Shown here: positions 7,088 to 13,824 of the stretch, piece by piece
Layout: each line of letters begins with the position of its first letter
How positions within the stretch are numbered: position 1 is the stretch's first letter
Assembly (NCBI GenBank): GCA_019217005.1
Contig: JAHBNG010000192.1
Coordinates: forward strand, 1 to 13,824
From: Chloroflexi bacterium TSY
Lineage (GTDB): Bacteria > Chloroflexota > Anaerolineae > Caldilineales > Caldilineaceae
Length of the DNA: 13,824 nt
Direction of reading: 5' to 3'
The notes under the pieces: generated by a model
What the model was told of the DNA's origin: nothing
Seen by the model: the letters and a program-made list of their open reading frames with translations, nothing else
The model's database searches: none
Made by a program: the position numbers and the translations under genes

Positions 7088-8643
7088 TGTTCGCTCACGA
7101 ACAGCTTGTCGAAAAGAAAGTTATTGGTTGTATGATTGATATCGAAAATCGGCGTGACGTTACTCGCCTTTTAGCAATTCTCATGATTGTTGCAATTGGC
7201 TTGCGGATTGTATCTGCCCTCTATCAGGGGAATGTGGTTCGCCCACTGCCAGGAATTTTTGATCAAGTTTCTTATCATGGTCTTGCACAGCGTGTGATTG
7301 ATGGATATGGGTTCAGCTTTGGTAAATTTCACTGGCCTGCCACACCTGCTGGAGAGCCAACTGCCCACTGGAGTTATCTATATACGCTCTATCTTGCTAG
7401 TTTTTACAGTCTGTTTGGGGTACAACCACTGATTCCGCGTCTCATACAAGCCATTCTCGCAGGCTTTCTTCATTGTCTCTTTGCATTCAGGCTCGGAAAG
7501 CGCGTTGGAGGAACAACTATCGGGTTGTTGTCAGCAGCGATTAGCGCAGGCTATATCTACTTTTTCTTTTATGGCGGCGCATTGATGACTGAGACTTTCT
7601 ACATCATCGCCATTTTATGGAGTTTTGACGTCACATTTCGTCTTGTTGACCGAGCGAACCAACGGGCGATTGTTTCCCGCAATAACTCTACACCGCATCG
7701 TTCAGGACAGAAACGAAACGCCTCTTCTTCGAATAAGCGAGCAATGAATGAATCACTGCCTTGGTTTGATCTCAAGTGGATTGAATTAGGCATGGCATTG
7801 TCTATAACGCTCTTGTTCCGACAAGTATTTCTTCTTTTTATGCCGTTCCTCTTGCTTTGGTTATGGTGGCAGTTGGCGTCAAACAACGTTGATCAAAATG
7901 AGCGTTCTTTTTGGAAAGCGCTCTTTGATGTCAAAATCCAGCTGCCTATTTTGAAGGGGATGCTTCTTGTGGCGATTGTGGGTGCATTGATGATCTTACC
8001 GTGGACCTATCGAAATTATCGTGTCTTTGACACATTTGTTCCCCTAAACACAAACTCCGGTTTTGCGTTCTTCTGGGGTAATCATCCCATTTACGGGACA
8101 AATTTTCCGGGAATTTTACCCAGTGATGGACCCTCTTATTATGATCTGATACCCAAAGATGTACTGCATCTGAACGAAGCAGAAATGGATCAGGAACTAC
8201 GGAAAAGAGGATTTCAATTTGTCATAGAGGATCCAAAGCGCTACATCTTACTTTCGATCAGCCGTCTGCGCGAATACTTTAAATTCTGGCCTTCAGCGGA
8301 TTCAAATCTCTACAGCAATATTGCTCGCGTCTCCTCGTTTGGTCTTCTCCTACCATTCATGCTCTACGGACTATGGAGAACATTCATATACGATTGGAAA
8401 AGCCTGAGTACACACCAGCGTTCTGTCATCACGACTTTGTCCTTGTTTATGCTCATTTATACGACGGTTCATCTACTCACATGGACGCTTGTACGCTACC
8501 GATTGCCGGTCGACGCCATCCTGGTGATCTTTGCAGCAATCGGACTTGCCGACCTATTTCAACGTTTCTCTTCTTATACATCTGGTTCCCAGTCAAAAAA
8601 GAGTTCCGTGGGAGATTTGTCACGGATCTCTTCTGTCTCGTGA
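7087..8643 (+). CDS. GT39-type polytopic membrane glycosyltransferase (PMT/ArnT-like)
   Basis: A 518-residue integral membrane protein with roughly nine to eleven hydrophobic helices (for example 26-45, 143-165, 233-262, 290-307, 415-430, 447-465 and 475-491). After the first helix comes an acidic site, FDQVSYHGLAQRV (58-70), in the position of the catalytic Asp of the GT39/GT83 C-type superfamily, which uses polyprenyl-phosphate sugars at the outer face. PTAHWSYLYTLYLASFYSLFG (91-111) and YRLPVDAILVIFAA (471-484) are further typical blocks. A hydrophilic loop rich in Ser, Arg and Asn spans 187-229. The start overlaps the previous stop (TAATG); Met16 is an alternative. The last 23 codons lie on top of the converging dehydratase gene, so the Ser-rich tail may be recently acquired. 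It is last in the operon. Confidence 0.85.
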   Translation: MFAHEQLVEKKVIGCMIDIENRRDVTRLLAILMIVAIGLRIVSALYQGNVVRPLPGIFDQVSYHGLAQRVIDGYGFSFGKFHWPATPAGEPTAHWSYLYTLYLASFYSLFGVQPLIPRLIQAILAGFLHCLFAFRLGKRVGGTTIGLLSAAISAGYIYFFFYGGALMTETFYIIAILWSFDVTFRLVDRANQRAIVSRNNSTPHRSGQKRNASSSNKRAMNESLPWFDLKWIELGMALSITLLFRQVFLLFMPFLLLWLWWQLASNNVDQNERSFWKALFDVKIQLPILKGMLLVAIVGALMILPWTYRNYRVFDTFVPLNTNSGFAFFWGNHPIYGTNFPGILPSDGPSYYDLIPKDVLHLNEAEMDQELRKRGFQFVIEDPKRYILLSISRLREYFKFWPSADSNLYSNIARVSSFGLLLPFMLYGLWRTFIYDWKSLSTHQRSVITTLSLFMLIYTTVHLLTWTLVRYRLPVDAILVIFAAIGLADLFQRFSSYTSGSQSKKSSVGDLSRISSVS

Positions 8644-10808
8644 CGATGAAGCAACATTGTCTTGACAATCAACCGTAGGCGTGCCCAATTGTCAACTTCA
8701 ACTCCGACAGGTGTTGCAGATTCATTTTTGGCATAACGTGCTGCATTACGCCCAATCGCCTCAAAGTGAGCCAACGTAAGACTCGGTGATTGTGGGAAGA
8801 GCTCTAAATTGTCTAATGGTGGTAAGCCACGCCTTTGGATCACAGTCGTGCCCCGTGATTGAATGCCAATGCCAATGCCAGAACCGCTCAACTGCGCAGC
8901 CGCATGCCCAATCGCACCACAATCCGAACTGCGCCAAATTTTGACGACACGCGCAACCAATCCCTCTTGGGCCACCCCTGTCAATAAGGCAGCAAGCACC
9001 TCTTCATGCTCTAATCCATTAATCGTTCGTGTGAGCGCTTTACCAAAGGCTGGTCCAACACCCACCACCACTTCAGTCCGCGTACCCTGTTTTGCAGGAC
9101 CAAGTTCAGCTAGAGAAGCGAGCGGAGCGCCGACTTGTTCAGCAATAAATTCGCGGGGCGATTGTATTTGCGGGATCGATTGTACTTCCTGCCAACGTTG
9201 ACCTGTTAAGCGATAACCAGTGCCAGGACCAGTGTAATCATTGACATCATTGATGCCGCTGAGCACTCGAAAATCTCGCCCAAAGATCGCTGATGGTTGC
9301 AGATAATCACCCACCACTCTCTGACGCCCCATTTCTAGAACATTGTGAGCGGTCTTAGAGAATCCTCTTTTTTCTAGTGCCTGAACCACGGTCAGCATTG
9401 TCTGTTCACCAGCGAGAAATTTGTCTGCCGCAGCCAAGTCGTCTACTAAATTGCGTTCGGGCATGGCATCGCTGCCATGGGCGACAACAGCAGCATCAAT
9501 TTCGTGTTGTTCAATCGTAGGAAAATCCAGTTCAGCATAAATGGCTTGAATTGCTAGAGCAGCTTCCCGTCGGATTGCGAGTACTTCTCCTTCCGATACA
9601 GGTCGGACGCCTCCGTCGACTTGCATATCTCGCTGTAATACATTGTAATCATCAAAATCTTCTGCGTCGAAGTTCCCACCACCAAACAGATTGTCACGTT
9701 TGGGGATCGCACTATAGCCGGAGAAAATAAAATCAGTGCCGGGAATAAACTGGCACATCAATTTGGCCGTTTTGCGAATGGCCGAGTGGGAGGCCAAAGC
9801 ATCGTTACCAGAAGCGACTTCTAGCCCCAACATCGATGCGATTAGGTTCTCGGCCAAAACTGTACGCACACCTCCGGGAAGAGATTCTGGCAATGCAATA
9901 CAGGAGATTGAGCCGTTCTGTACACCTTGGCTGCCTGCCCCACGGGTGACCAACAGGCAACGAGCCTCCAAATAGAGCATCGAGCATCCCTCGGCGTGAC
10001 CCATCAGTGCTTCCGAACCAGTGCCCGAGGTAAAGCGCACCTTGACGCCACGCGATGCATACGCTGAAGCCAAAAATGCCTTGGACCAGGGTGTGTCATC
10101 ACCATCCACAAAGGAACGCTCAGTTCCATAGACAGAAAGCGTTTCAGCATAGGTCGTTAGCCCTTTCATCGCTAACTGGAGACTCAACCGTTCTTCCACC
10201 GCACATTGTGTAAGTACACCACCCCGACCTGTCTGCGTACCAACCAGAATCGCGAGTGCGTTAAAAGGGGCATTGCGCGCAACGCGCACAGTGGTCTCAA
10301 CTTCAGCGAACCCCCGCAAAGCTGCTTCTGCAGCATCGGCCGCCAATAAAGCAGGATGTTCACGCCAATTGGTAACGTGGGCTTGGTTGGCGGGCGTTCG
10401 GCGGACGCGCATCTTGGAGAGCCCCATCATCATTTCCAGGACGTTCATGTGCTGCATGATATCGACCAACTTGGCCGGCGTACAGCCGCCAACGAGTCGC
10501 CGAATCTCTCTTTGAGGGACGTTGACGTCAGCCAGCATATGCGCAATCTCGCGCGAGTCTGTCGACATCGCTTCTTTTGCGATCGAGAGATCCAGACAAT
10601 GATTTGCGATAAAATGATCGATCGTGTCGAAATCCGTCAAATCGCGACCGTCCATTTCGACGATCTGACCATCTTCAATGCGAAGAGAGGGTACGGGATC
10701 ATGAGGACTATCTGCCACAACCAGACCTGCTTCGGGCCACTCTTCGACAAAAGTCTCTTTATTGACGTCACGTTCCGCCAATAGGGCAAAGCGCTTTGAT
10801 GATTCCAT
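8574..10808 (-). CDS. B12-dependent diol/glycerol dehydratase, fused large and medium subunits
   Basis: It converts 1,2-diols or glycerol to the aldehyde and water by an adenosylcobalamin radical reaction. Residues 1 to about 550 match the large subunit (PduC/DhaB1, about 555 aa), and about 555-744 match the medium subunit (PduD/DhaB2), including PAKQGT (571-576), VGPAFG (584-589), the cobalamin-side SGSGIGIGIQSRGTTVI (641-657) and GLPPLDNLELFPQ (661-673). Numbered against Klebsiella PduC with a one-residue offset, the active site is complete: His144, Glu171, Glu222, Gln297, Asp336, Ser363. Gln336 of PduC is Ala337 here. The medium part lacks the usual N-terminal ~40 residues that target PduD to microcompartments. 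No small subunit (PduE/DhaB3) or reactivase is in the window. The ATG at 10808 has only a weak A/G-rich ribosome site. Upstream lies the end of another gene, cut by an IS. Confidence 0.95.
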   Translation of the reverse strand: MESSKRFALLAERDVNKETFVEEWPEAGLVVADSPHDPVPSLRIEDGQIVEMDGRDLTDFDTIDHFIANHCLDLSIAKEAMSTDSREIAHMLADVNVPQREIRRLVGGCTPAKLVDIMQHMNVLEMMMGLSKMRVRRTPANQAHVTNWREHPALLAADAAEAALRGFAEVETTVRVARNAPFNALAILVGTQTGRGGVLTQCAVEERLSLQLAMKGLTTYAETLSVYGTERSFVDGDDTPWSKAFLASAYASRGVKVRFTSGTGSEALMGHAEGCSMLYLEARCLLVTRGAGSQGVQNGSISCIALPESLPGGVRTVLAENLIASMLGLEVASGNDALASHSAIRKTAKLMCQFIPGTDFIFSGYSAIPKRDNLFGGGNFDAEDFDDYNVLQRDMQVDGGVRPVSEGEVLAIRREAALAIQAIYAELDFPTIEQHEIDAAVVAHGSDAMPERNLVDDLAAADKFLAGEQTMLTVVQALEKRGFSKTAHNVLEMGRQRVVGDYLQPSAIFGRDFRVLSGINDVNDYTGPGTGYRLTGQRWQEVQSIPQIQSPREFIAEQVGAPLASLAELGPAKQGTRTEVVVGVGPAFGKALTRTINGLEHEEVLAALLTGVAQEGLVARVVKIWRSSDCGAIGHAAAQLSGSGIGIGIQSRGTTVIQRRGLPPLDNLELFPQSPSLTLAHFEAIGRNAARYAKNESATPVGVEVDNWARLRLIVKTMLLHRHETEEIRDKSPTELFFDWEPDV

Positions 10809-10828
10809 AATACTTTTGTTTCTTTTAC

Positions 10829-10884
10829 TTAAAATTGTGGTTCCTCAATGCTATCTGCTTTGTCTTCATCCAAATCCATTCCTA
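10829..10884 (-). pseudogene. Tail of a truncated gene upstream of the dehydratase
   Basis: On the minus strand the frame GMDLDEDKADSIEEPQF ends at a TAA (10829-10831), 20 nt before the dehydratase ATG. That spacing is typical within an operon, and the acidic sequence looks like a protein C-terminus. It is cut at 10886 by the end of the IS701-type element, so the body of the gene is lost from here. It is too short to name a family. It could also be a chance frame or a leader peptide, since an ATG lies inside it. Confidence 0.3.
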
Positions 10885-10885
10885 A

Positions 10886-12227
10886 TACTACTGTGCAGCA
10901 ATATATTGTGAAACACAAAGGAAATTCGTTATATTTCTGGGCATATTGCTAACAAAACGCAAACAGAATGCAAAGGAAAAATGAGATAGACTGAAGAGCC
11001 AATAAAATGAAGCAGTCTTCGATGAAAGGAAATCAAGATGAAACTTGCTCAAGCAGTCAATCAATATGACTACAGCCAACTGGAAAGCCCGCCGCTGCTG
11101 GAACTGACAGAAGAGCAACTGGCGGCACTGGCCGACCAACTCCAGGAGTATCATGCCATATAGTCCATACTTCAGCCATGTGGCTCAGAGAGCATGTACC
11201 ACTACATGCGAGGCTTGTTAGACCCCGAAATCAAACGCAAATCGGAGAACATCGCGCTGGCGACAGTAGGAGAATCGGGTGTACGCCCCTGCAAAGCTTT
11301 GTGGGTCAGAGCCGCTGGAGCGGTGAAGCGATGCTGGCGGAACATACTCGACAGACAGGTGAGTTGTTGGGAGACGCAAATGGCGTCTTACTCCTGGATG
11401 GGAGCGACATTCCCAAGCGAGAAGAGTCAGTGGGCGTCAAGCGGCAGCGGTGTGGCGAACTGGGCAAGATCGCCAACGTCGCCGGAGTCCTGGGATATAA
11501 TAGCTCTCATGGCTATACCTTACTGAACTGTCGGTTGTATATCCCCAAGAATGGTTTAGTGATGAGTATGCAGAGAAGCGGTACAAAACCGGTCTTCCCA
11601 CTGACCTGACCTTCCAAACAAAATGAATTGGCTTGGTCCATGATTGAGCAGACGCACGCCCTGGGTGCTGCCCATCCGCTGGATCACTATGGATGAAGCC
11701 TTTGGCAAAGATACCATCTGCTTGACTGCATTGATGGCCAAACCGCTTACAGCTACTTTGCTGAAGTGCCCAAAGAGACTCGTGTCTGGACCTCCAGCCC
11801 CCAGACCTATCTGCCCGCATCATCTGGACGCGGGCGCAAAGCTTCCAAGCTCCGCGTCCGGCCTGGTGAACCTACGCCTCTCACCGTTGCTCAACTCGCT
11901 GACACCTTCCAGGAGCATGAGTGGCAACAGCATGTTCTCAAAGAGGGCTCCAAGGGCTTCATCGTTGCTTCCATTGCTTGTCGCCGCATTGTCTCTGTCC
12001 GCAATGGGCTCCCGGTTCTGCTCTCTGGCTCATCGTCCGCCGCAATCCCGATTGCTCTCTGCAATTTCTCTCCAATGCACCCCTTGAGACTTCCTTGGAT
12101 GACTTCGCCACTGTTTCTGCTTTGCGTTGGCCCATTGAAACCATTTTTGAACAAGCCAAGCAGTTTCTCGGACTCAACGAATATGAAACTCGCAGTTGGC
12201 TCGGTTGGCATCATCATATGACCTTAG
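10886..12227 (+). mobile_element. IS701-family element, copy 1, 3' end truncated
   Basis: The left end TACTACTGTGCAGCAA begins at 10886, just after CTAA (10882-10885), which fits the short YTAR targets reported for this family. The element runs rightwards until TTAG (12224-12227), where copy 2 starts in the opposite direction. About 240 bp of its 3' end, including its own right terminus, are missing compared with copy 2. The sequence is otherwise nearly the same as copy 2 apart from many 1-5 base deletions. Confidence 0.88.
10886..12227 (+). repeat. Left arm of a 1.3-kb inverted repeat
   Basis: Pairs with 12469-13801 on the other strand, with about 240 bp of unpaired centre (12228-12468), the part of copy 2 missing from copy 1. 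Arms are almost free of substitutions; differences are short gaps. Such a structure is prone to cruciform formation, deletion and assembly error. Confidence 0.88.
11038..12227 (+). pseudogene. IS701-family transposase, copy 1, frameshifted and truncated
   Basis: The ATG at 11038 follows AAAGGA and begins MKLAQAVNQYDYSQLE, but stops after 41 codons (TAG 11161-11163). The protein continues in other frames: YMRGLLDPEIKRKSENIALA, then [32 protein letters not shown] (likely first catalytic Asp), WITMDEAFGKD (second Asp), SKLRVRPGEPTPLTVAQLAD, and LRWPIETIFEQAKQFLG (catalytic Glu). The order and motifs are those of IS4-superfamily IS701 transposases. At least eight short indels and the loss of the 3' end make it non-functional. 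Comparison with copy 2 shows the missing bases at most sites. Confidence 0.88.
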
Positions 12228-12229
12228 TA

Positions 12230-13649
12230 CTACTGTGCATCAAGTAAAGGCTCGATAATGTTCGATTTTTGCACAAGATAATGCGAGCGTTTAGCGGAAG
12301 CAAGACGACGTTGCTTGTAGCGAAGGCGCTCGATAGTCTCAGCGAGTGTCAAGACAGGTTTAGGCAGAACGGCATGGAGAAGTTCAACAACCTGTGGCAA
12401 AGTGAGAGCGGGGGCATCATATTTGAGGAAAAACTGAGAACGAGCCAAGAAACCAAAGGCCAAAATGACTAAGGTCATATGATGATGCCAACCGAGCCAA
12501 CTGCGAGTTTCATATTCGTTGAGTCCGAGAAACTGCTTGGCTTGTTCAAAATGGTTTCAATGGGCCAACGCAAAGCAGAAACAGTGGCGAAGTCATCCAA
12601 GGAAGTCTCGGTGCATTGAGAGAAAGTATTGCAGAGAGCAATCGGGATTGCGGCGGACGATGAGCCAGAGAGCAGAACCGAGCCCATTGCGGACAGAGAC
12701 AATGCGGCGACAAGCAATGGAAGCAACGATGAAGCCCTTGGAGCCCTCTTTGAGAACATGCTGTTGCCACTCATGCCCTGGAAGGTGTCAGCGAGTTGAG
12801 CAACGGTGAGGCGTAGGTTCACCAGGCCGGACGCGGAGCTTGAGCGGCCCGCGTCCAGATGATGCGGGCAGATAGGTCTGGGGGCTGGAGGTCCAGACAC
12901 GAGTCTCTTTGGGCACTTCAGCAAAGTAGCTGTAAGCGGTTTGGCCATCAATGCAGTCAAGCAGATGAGTATCTTTGCCAAAGGCTTCATCCATAGTGAT
13001 CCAGCGGATGGGCAACGCACCCAGGGCGTGCGTCTGCTCAATCATGGACCAAGCCAATTCATTTTTTGTTTGGAAGGTCAGGTGGGAAGACCGGTTTTGT
13101 ACCGCTTCTCTGCATACTCATCACTAAACCATTCTTGGGGATATACAACCGACAGTTCAGTAAGGTATAGCCATGAGAGCTATTATATCCCAGGAAGACT
13201 GGCTTGACAGTTGGCGATCTTGCCCAGTTCGCCACACCGCTGCCGCTTGACGCCCACTGACTCTTCTCCTTGTTTGGGAATGTCGCTCCCATCCAGGAGT
13301 AAGACGCCATTTGCGTCTCCCAACAACTCACCTGTCTGTCGAGTATGTTCCGCCAGCATCGCTTGCTCCAGCGGCTCTGACCCACAAAGCTTTGCAGGGG
13401 CGTACACCCGATTCTCCTACTGTCGCCAGCGCGATGTTCTCGGCCGATTTGCGTTTGATTTCGGGGTCAACAAGCCTCGCATGTAGTGGTACGCATCTCT
13501 GAGCCACATGGCTGAAGTATGGACTATATGGCATGATACTCCTGGAGTTGGTCGGCCAGTGCCGCCAGTTGCTCTTCTGTCAGTTCCAGCAGCGGCGGGC
13601 TTTCCAGTTGGCTGTAGTCATATTGATTGACTGCTTGAGCAAGTTTCAT
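12230..13649 (-). pseudogene. IS701-family transposase, copy 2, frameshifted
   Basis: The start ATG at 13649 and first 41 codons equal copy 1, ending at the same early TAG. Downstream pieces in changing frames include [60 protein letters not shown] and TFQ blocks, LRWPIETI, and an uninterrupted last frame (12230-12478) with LAFGFLARSQFFLKYDAPAL through KSNIIEPLLDAQ. This last part shows the C-terminus that copy 1 lost. Combining the two copies gives an almost continuous protein with all three DDE acids. As it stands, about ten short deletions inactivate it. Confidence 0.88.
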
Positions 13650-13801
13650 CTTGATTTCCTTTCATCGAAGACTGCTTCATTTTATTGGCTCTTCAGTCTA
13701 TCTCATTTTTCCTTTGCATTCTGTTTGCGTTTTGTTAGCAATATGCCCAGAAATATAACGAATTTCCTTTGTGTTTCACAATATATTGCTGCACAGTAGT
13801 A
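12469..13801 (-). repeat. Right arm of a 1.3-kb inverted repeat
   Basis: Reverse-complement partner of 10886-12227; it corresponds to the 5' 85 percent of IS701-type copy 2. Confidence 0.88.
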
Positions 13802-13802
13802 C

Positions 13803-13824
13803 TAAGGCCAATCCAAAATAAAAT
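13803..13824 (+). mobile_element. End of a second ISAzo13-like element (runs off right edge)
   Basis: TAAGGCCAATCC and the following A/T-rich bases repeat the element end at 355-377, pointing rightwards. Only 22 bases are visible. They differ from the left copy by two fewer A residues in the A-run. It may be either the 5' end of a plus-strand copy or the opposite inverted repeat of a minus-strand copy. Confidence 0.65.

Larger units (their letters stand above)
12228..13801 (-). mobile_element. IS701-family element, copy 2, both ends present
   Basis: About 1574 bp, reading leftwards. The outer ends are TACTACTGTGCATCAAG at 12228 and, as reverse complement, TACTACTGTGCAGCAA ending at 13801. 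They match at 16 of 17 positions and are the terminal inverted repeats. The flanks are TTAG on the left (12224-12227) and CTAA on the right (13802-13805): both fit YTAR, but they are not a direct repeat of each other. CTAA does match the flank of copy 1 at 10882-10885. The transposase stop codon lies inside the left terminal repeat. Confidence 0.88.

Noticed and set aside
10356..10784. A 142-codon open frame antisense to the dehydratase
   Set aside because: It is a shadow of a strongly conserved coding frame with the complete active site on the other strand.
10888..11154. An 88-codon open frame, with an identical twin at 13533-13799 on the other strand
   Set aside because: It is antisense to the start region of the IS701 transposase, and its identity only reflects the two IS copies. 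Its sequence has no family features.
10886..13801. The long inverted repeat considered as a phase-switch (invertible segment)
   Set aside because: The repeat arms are transposon copies and the centre is only the 3' end of one copy, with no promoter or gene to switch and no recombinase beside it.
1..13824. CRISPR arrays, tRNA or rRNA genes, toxin-antitoxin pairs, phage genes
   Set aside because: I looked on both strands and found no regularly spaced repeats, no structural RNA signatures and no such gene families.

Overview
The window is bacterial chromosomal DNA of moderate base composition: a few unrelated metabolic and envelope genes packed between insertion sequences (IS). No rRNA, tRNA or CRISPR is visible. 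Phylum cannot be proved from the sequence. The decayed transposase at 1544-2828 (blocks GRPPEYGDIVRPL and PPIPTGYWDR) resembles, from memory, transposases common in Chloroflexota, so that phylum is a tentative guess.

Layout. 1-377: 5' part of an ISAzo13-like element reading off the left edge. 448-1308: an intact trimeric-type purine nucleoside phosphorylase. 1431-2926: a decayed IS with 21-bp perfect terminal inverted repeats and a frameshifted transposase. 3221-8643: a plus-strand glycan block made of a GT2 glycosyltransferase, two GT4 glycosyltransferases and a polytopic GT39-type membrane glycosyltransferase; the last three form a tight operon (12-nt gap, then a TAATG overlap). The GT2 gene was cut near its 3' end by a 155-bp miniature element with an 8-bp target duplication; removing the element in silico restores a 315-residue protein. 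8574-10808 (minus): a B12-dependent diol/glycerol dehydratase with large and medium subunits fused in one 744-residue chain. It converges on the glycan operon with a 70-bp coding overlap. 10829-10884: the tail of whatever gene preceded the dehydratase, cut by an IS. 10886-13801: two IS701-family copies in inverted orientation, the first truncated by the second, both full of short deletions. 13803-13824: the end of another copy of the ISAzo13-like element seen at the left edge.

Function. The glycosyltransferases probably build a cell-surface polysaccharide or glycolipid: GT2 and GT4 enzymes transfer nucleotide-sugars at the cytoplasmic face, and the membrane enzyme uses a lipid-linked sugar outside. 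The phosphorylase belongs to purine salvage. The dehydratase converts 1,2-diols or glycerol to aldehydes with adenosylcobalamin, but its small subunit and reactivase are not in the window.

The most informative points are the dehydratase fusion with an Ala at the position equivalent to Gln336, the traceable MITE disruption of GT2, and the two IS701 copies, which differ almost only by short deletions. I see no convincing new defence or regulatory system here.
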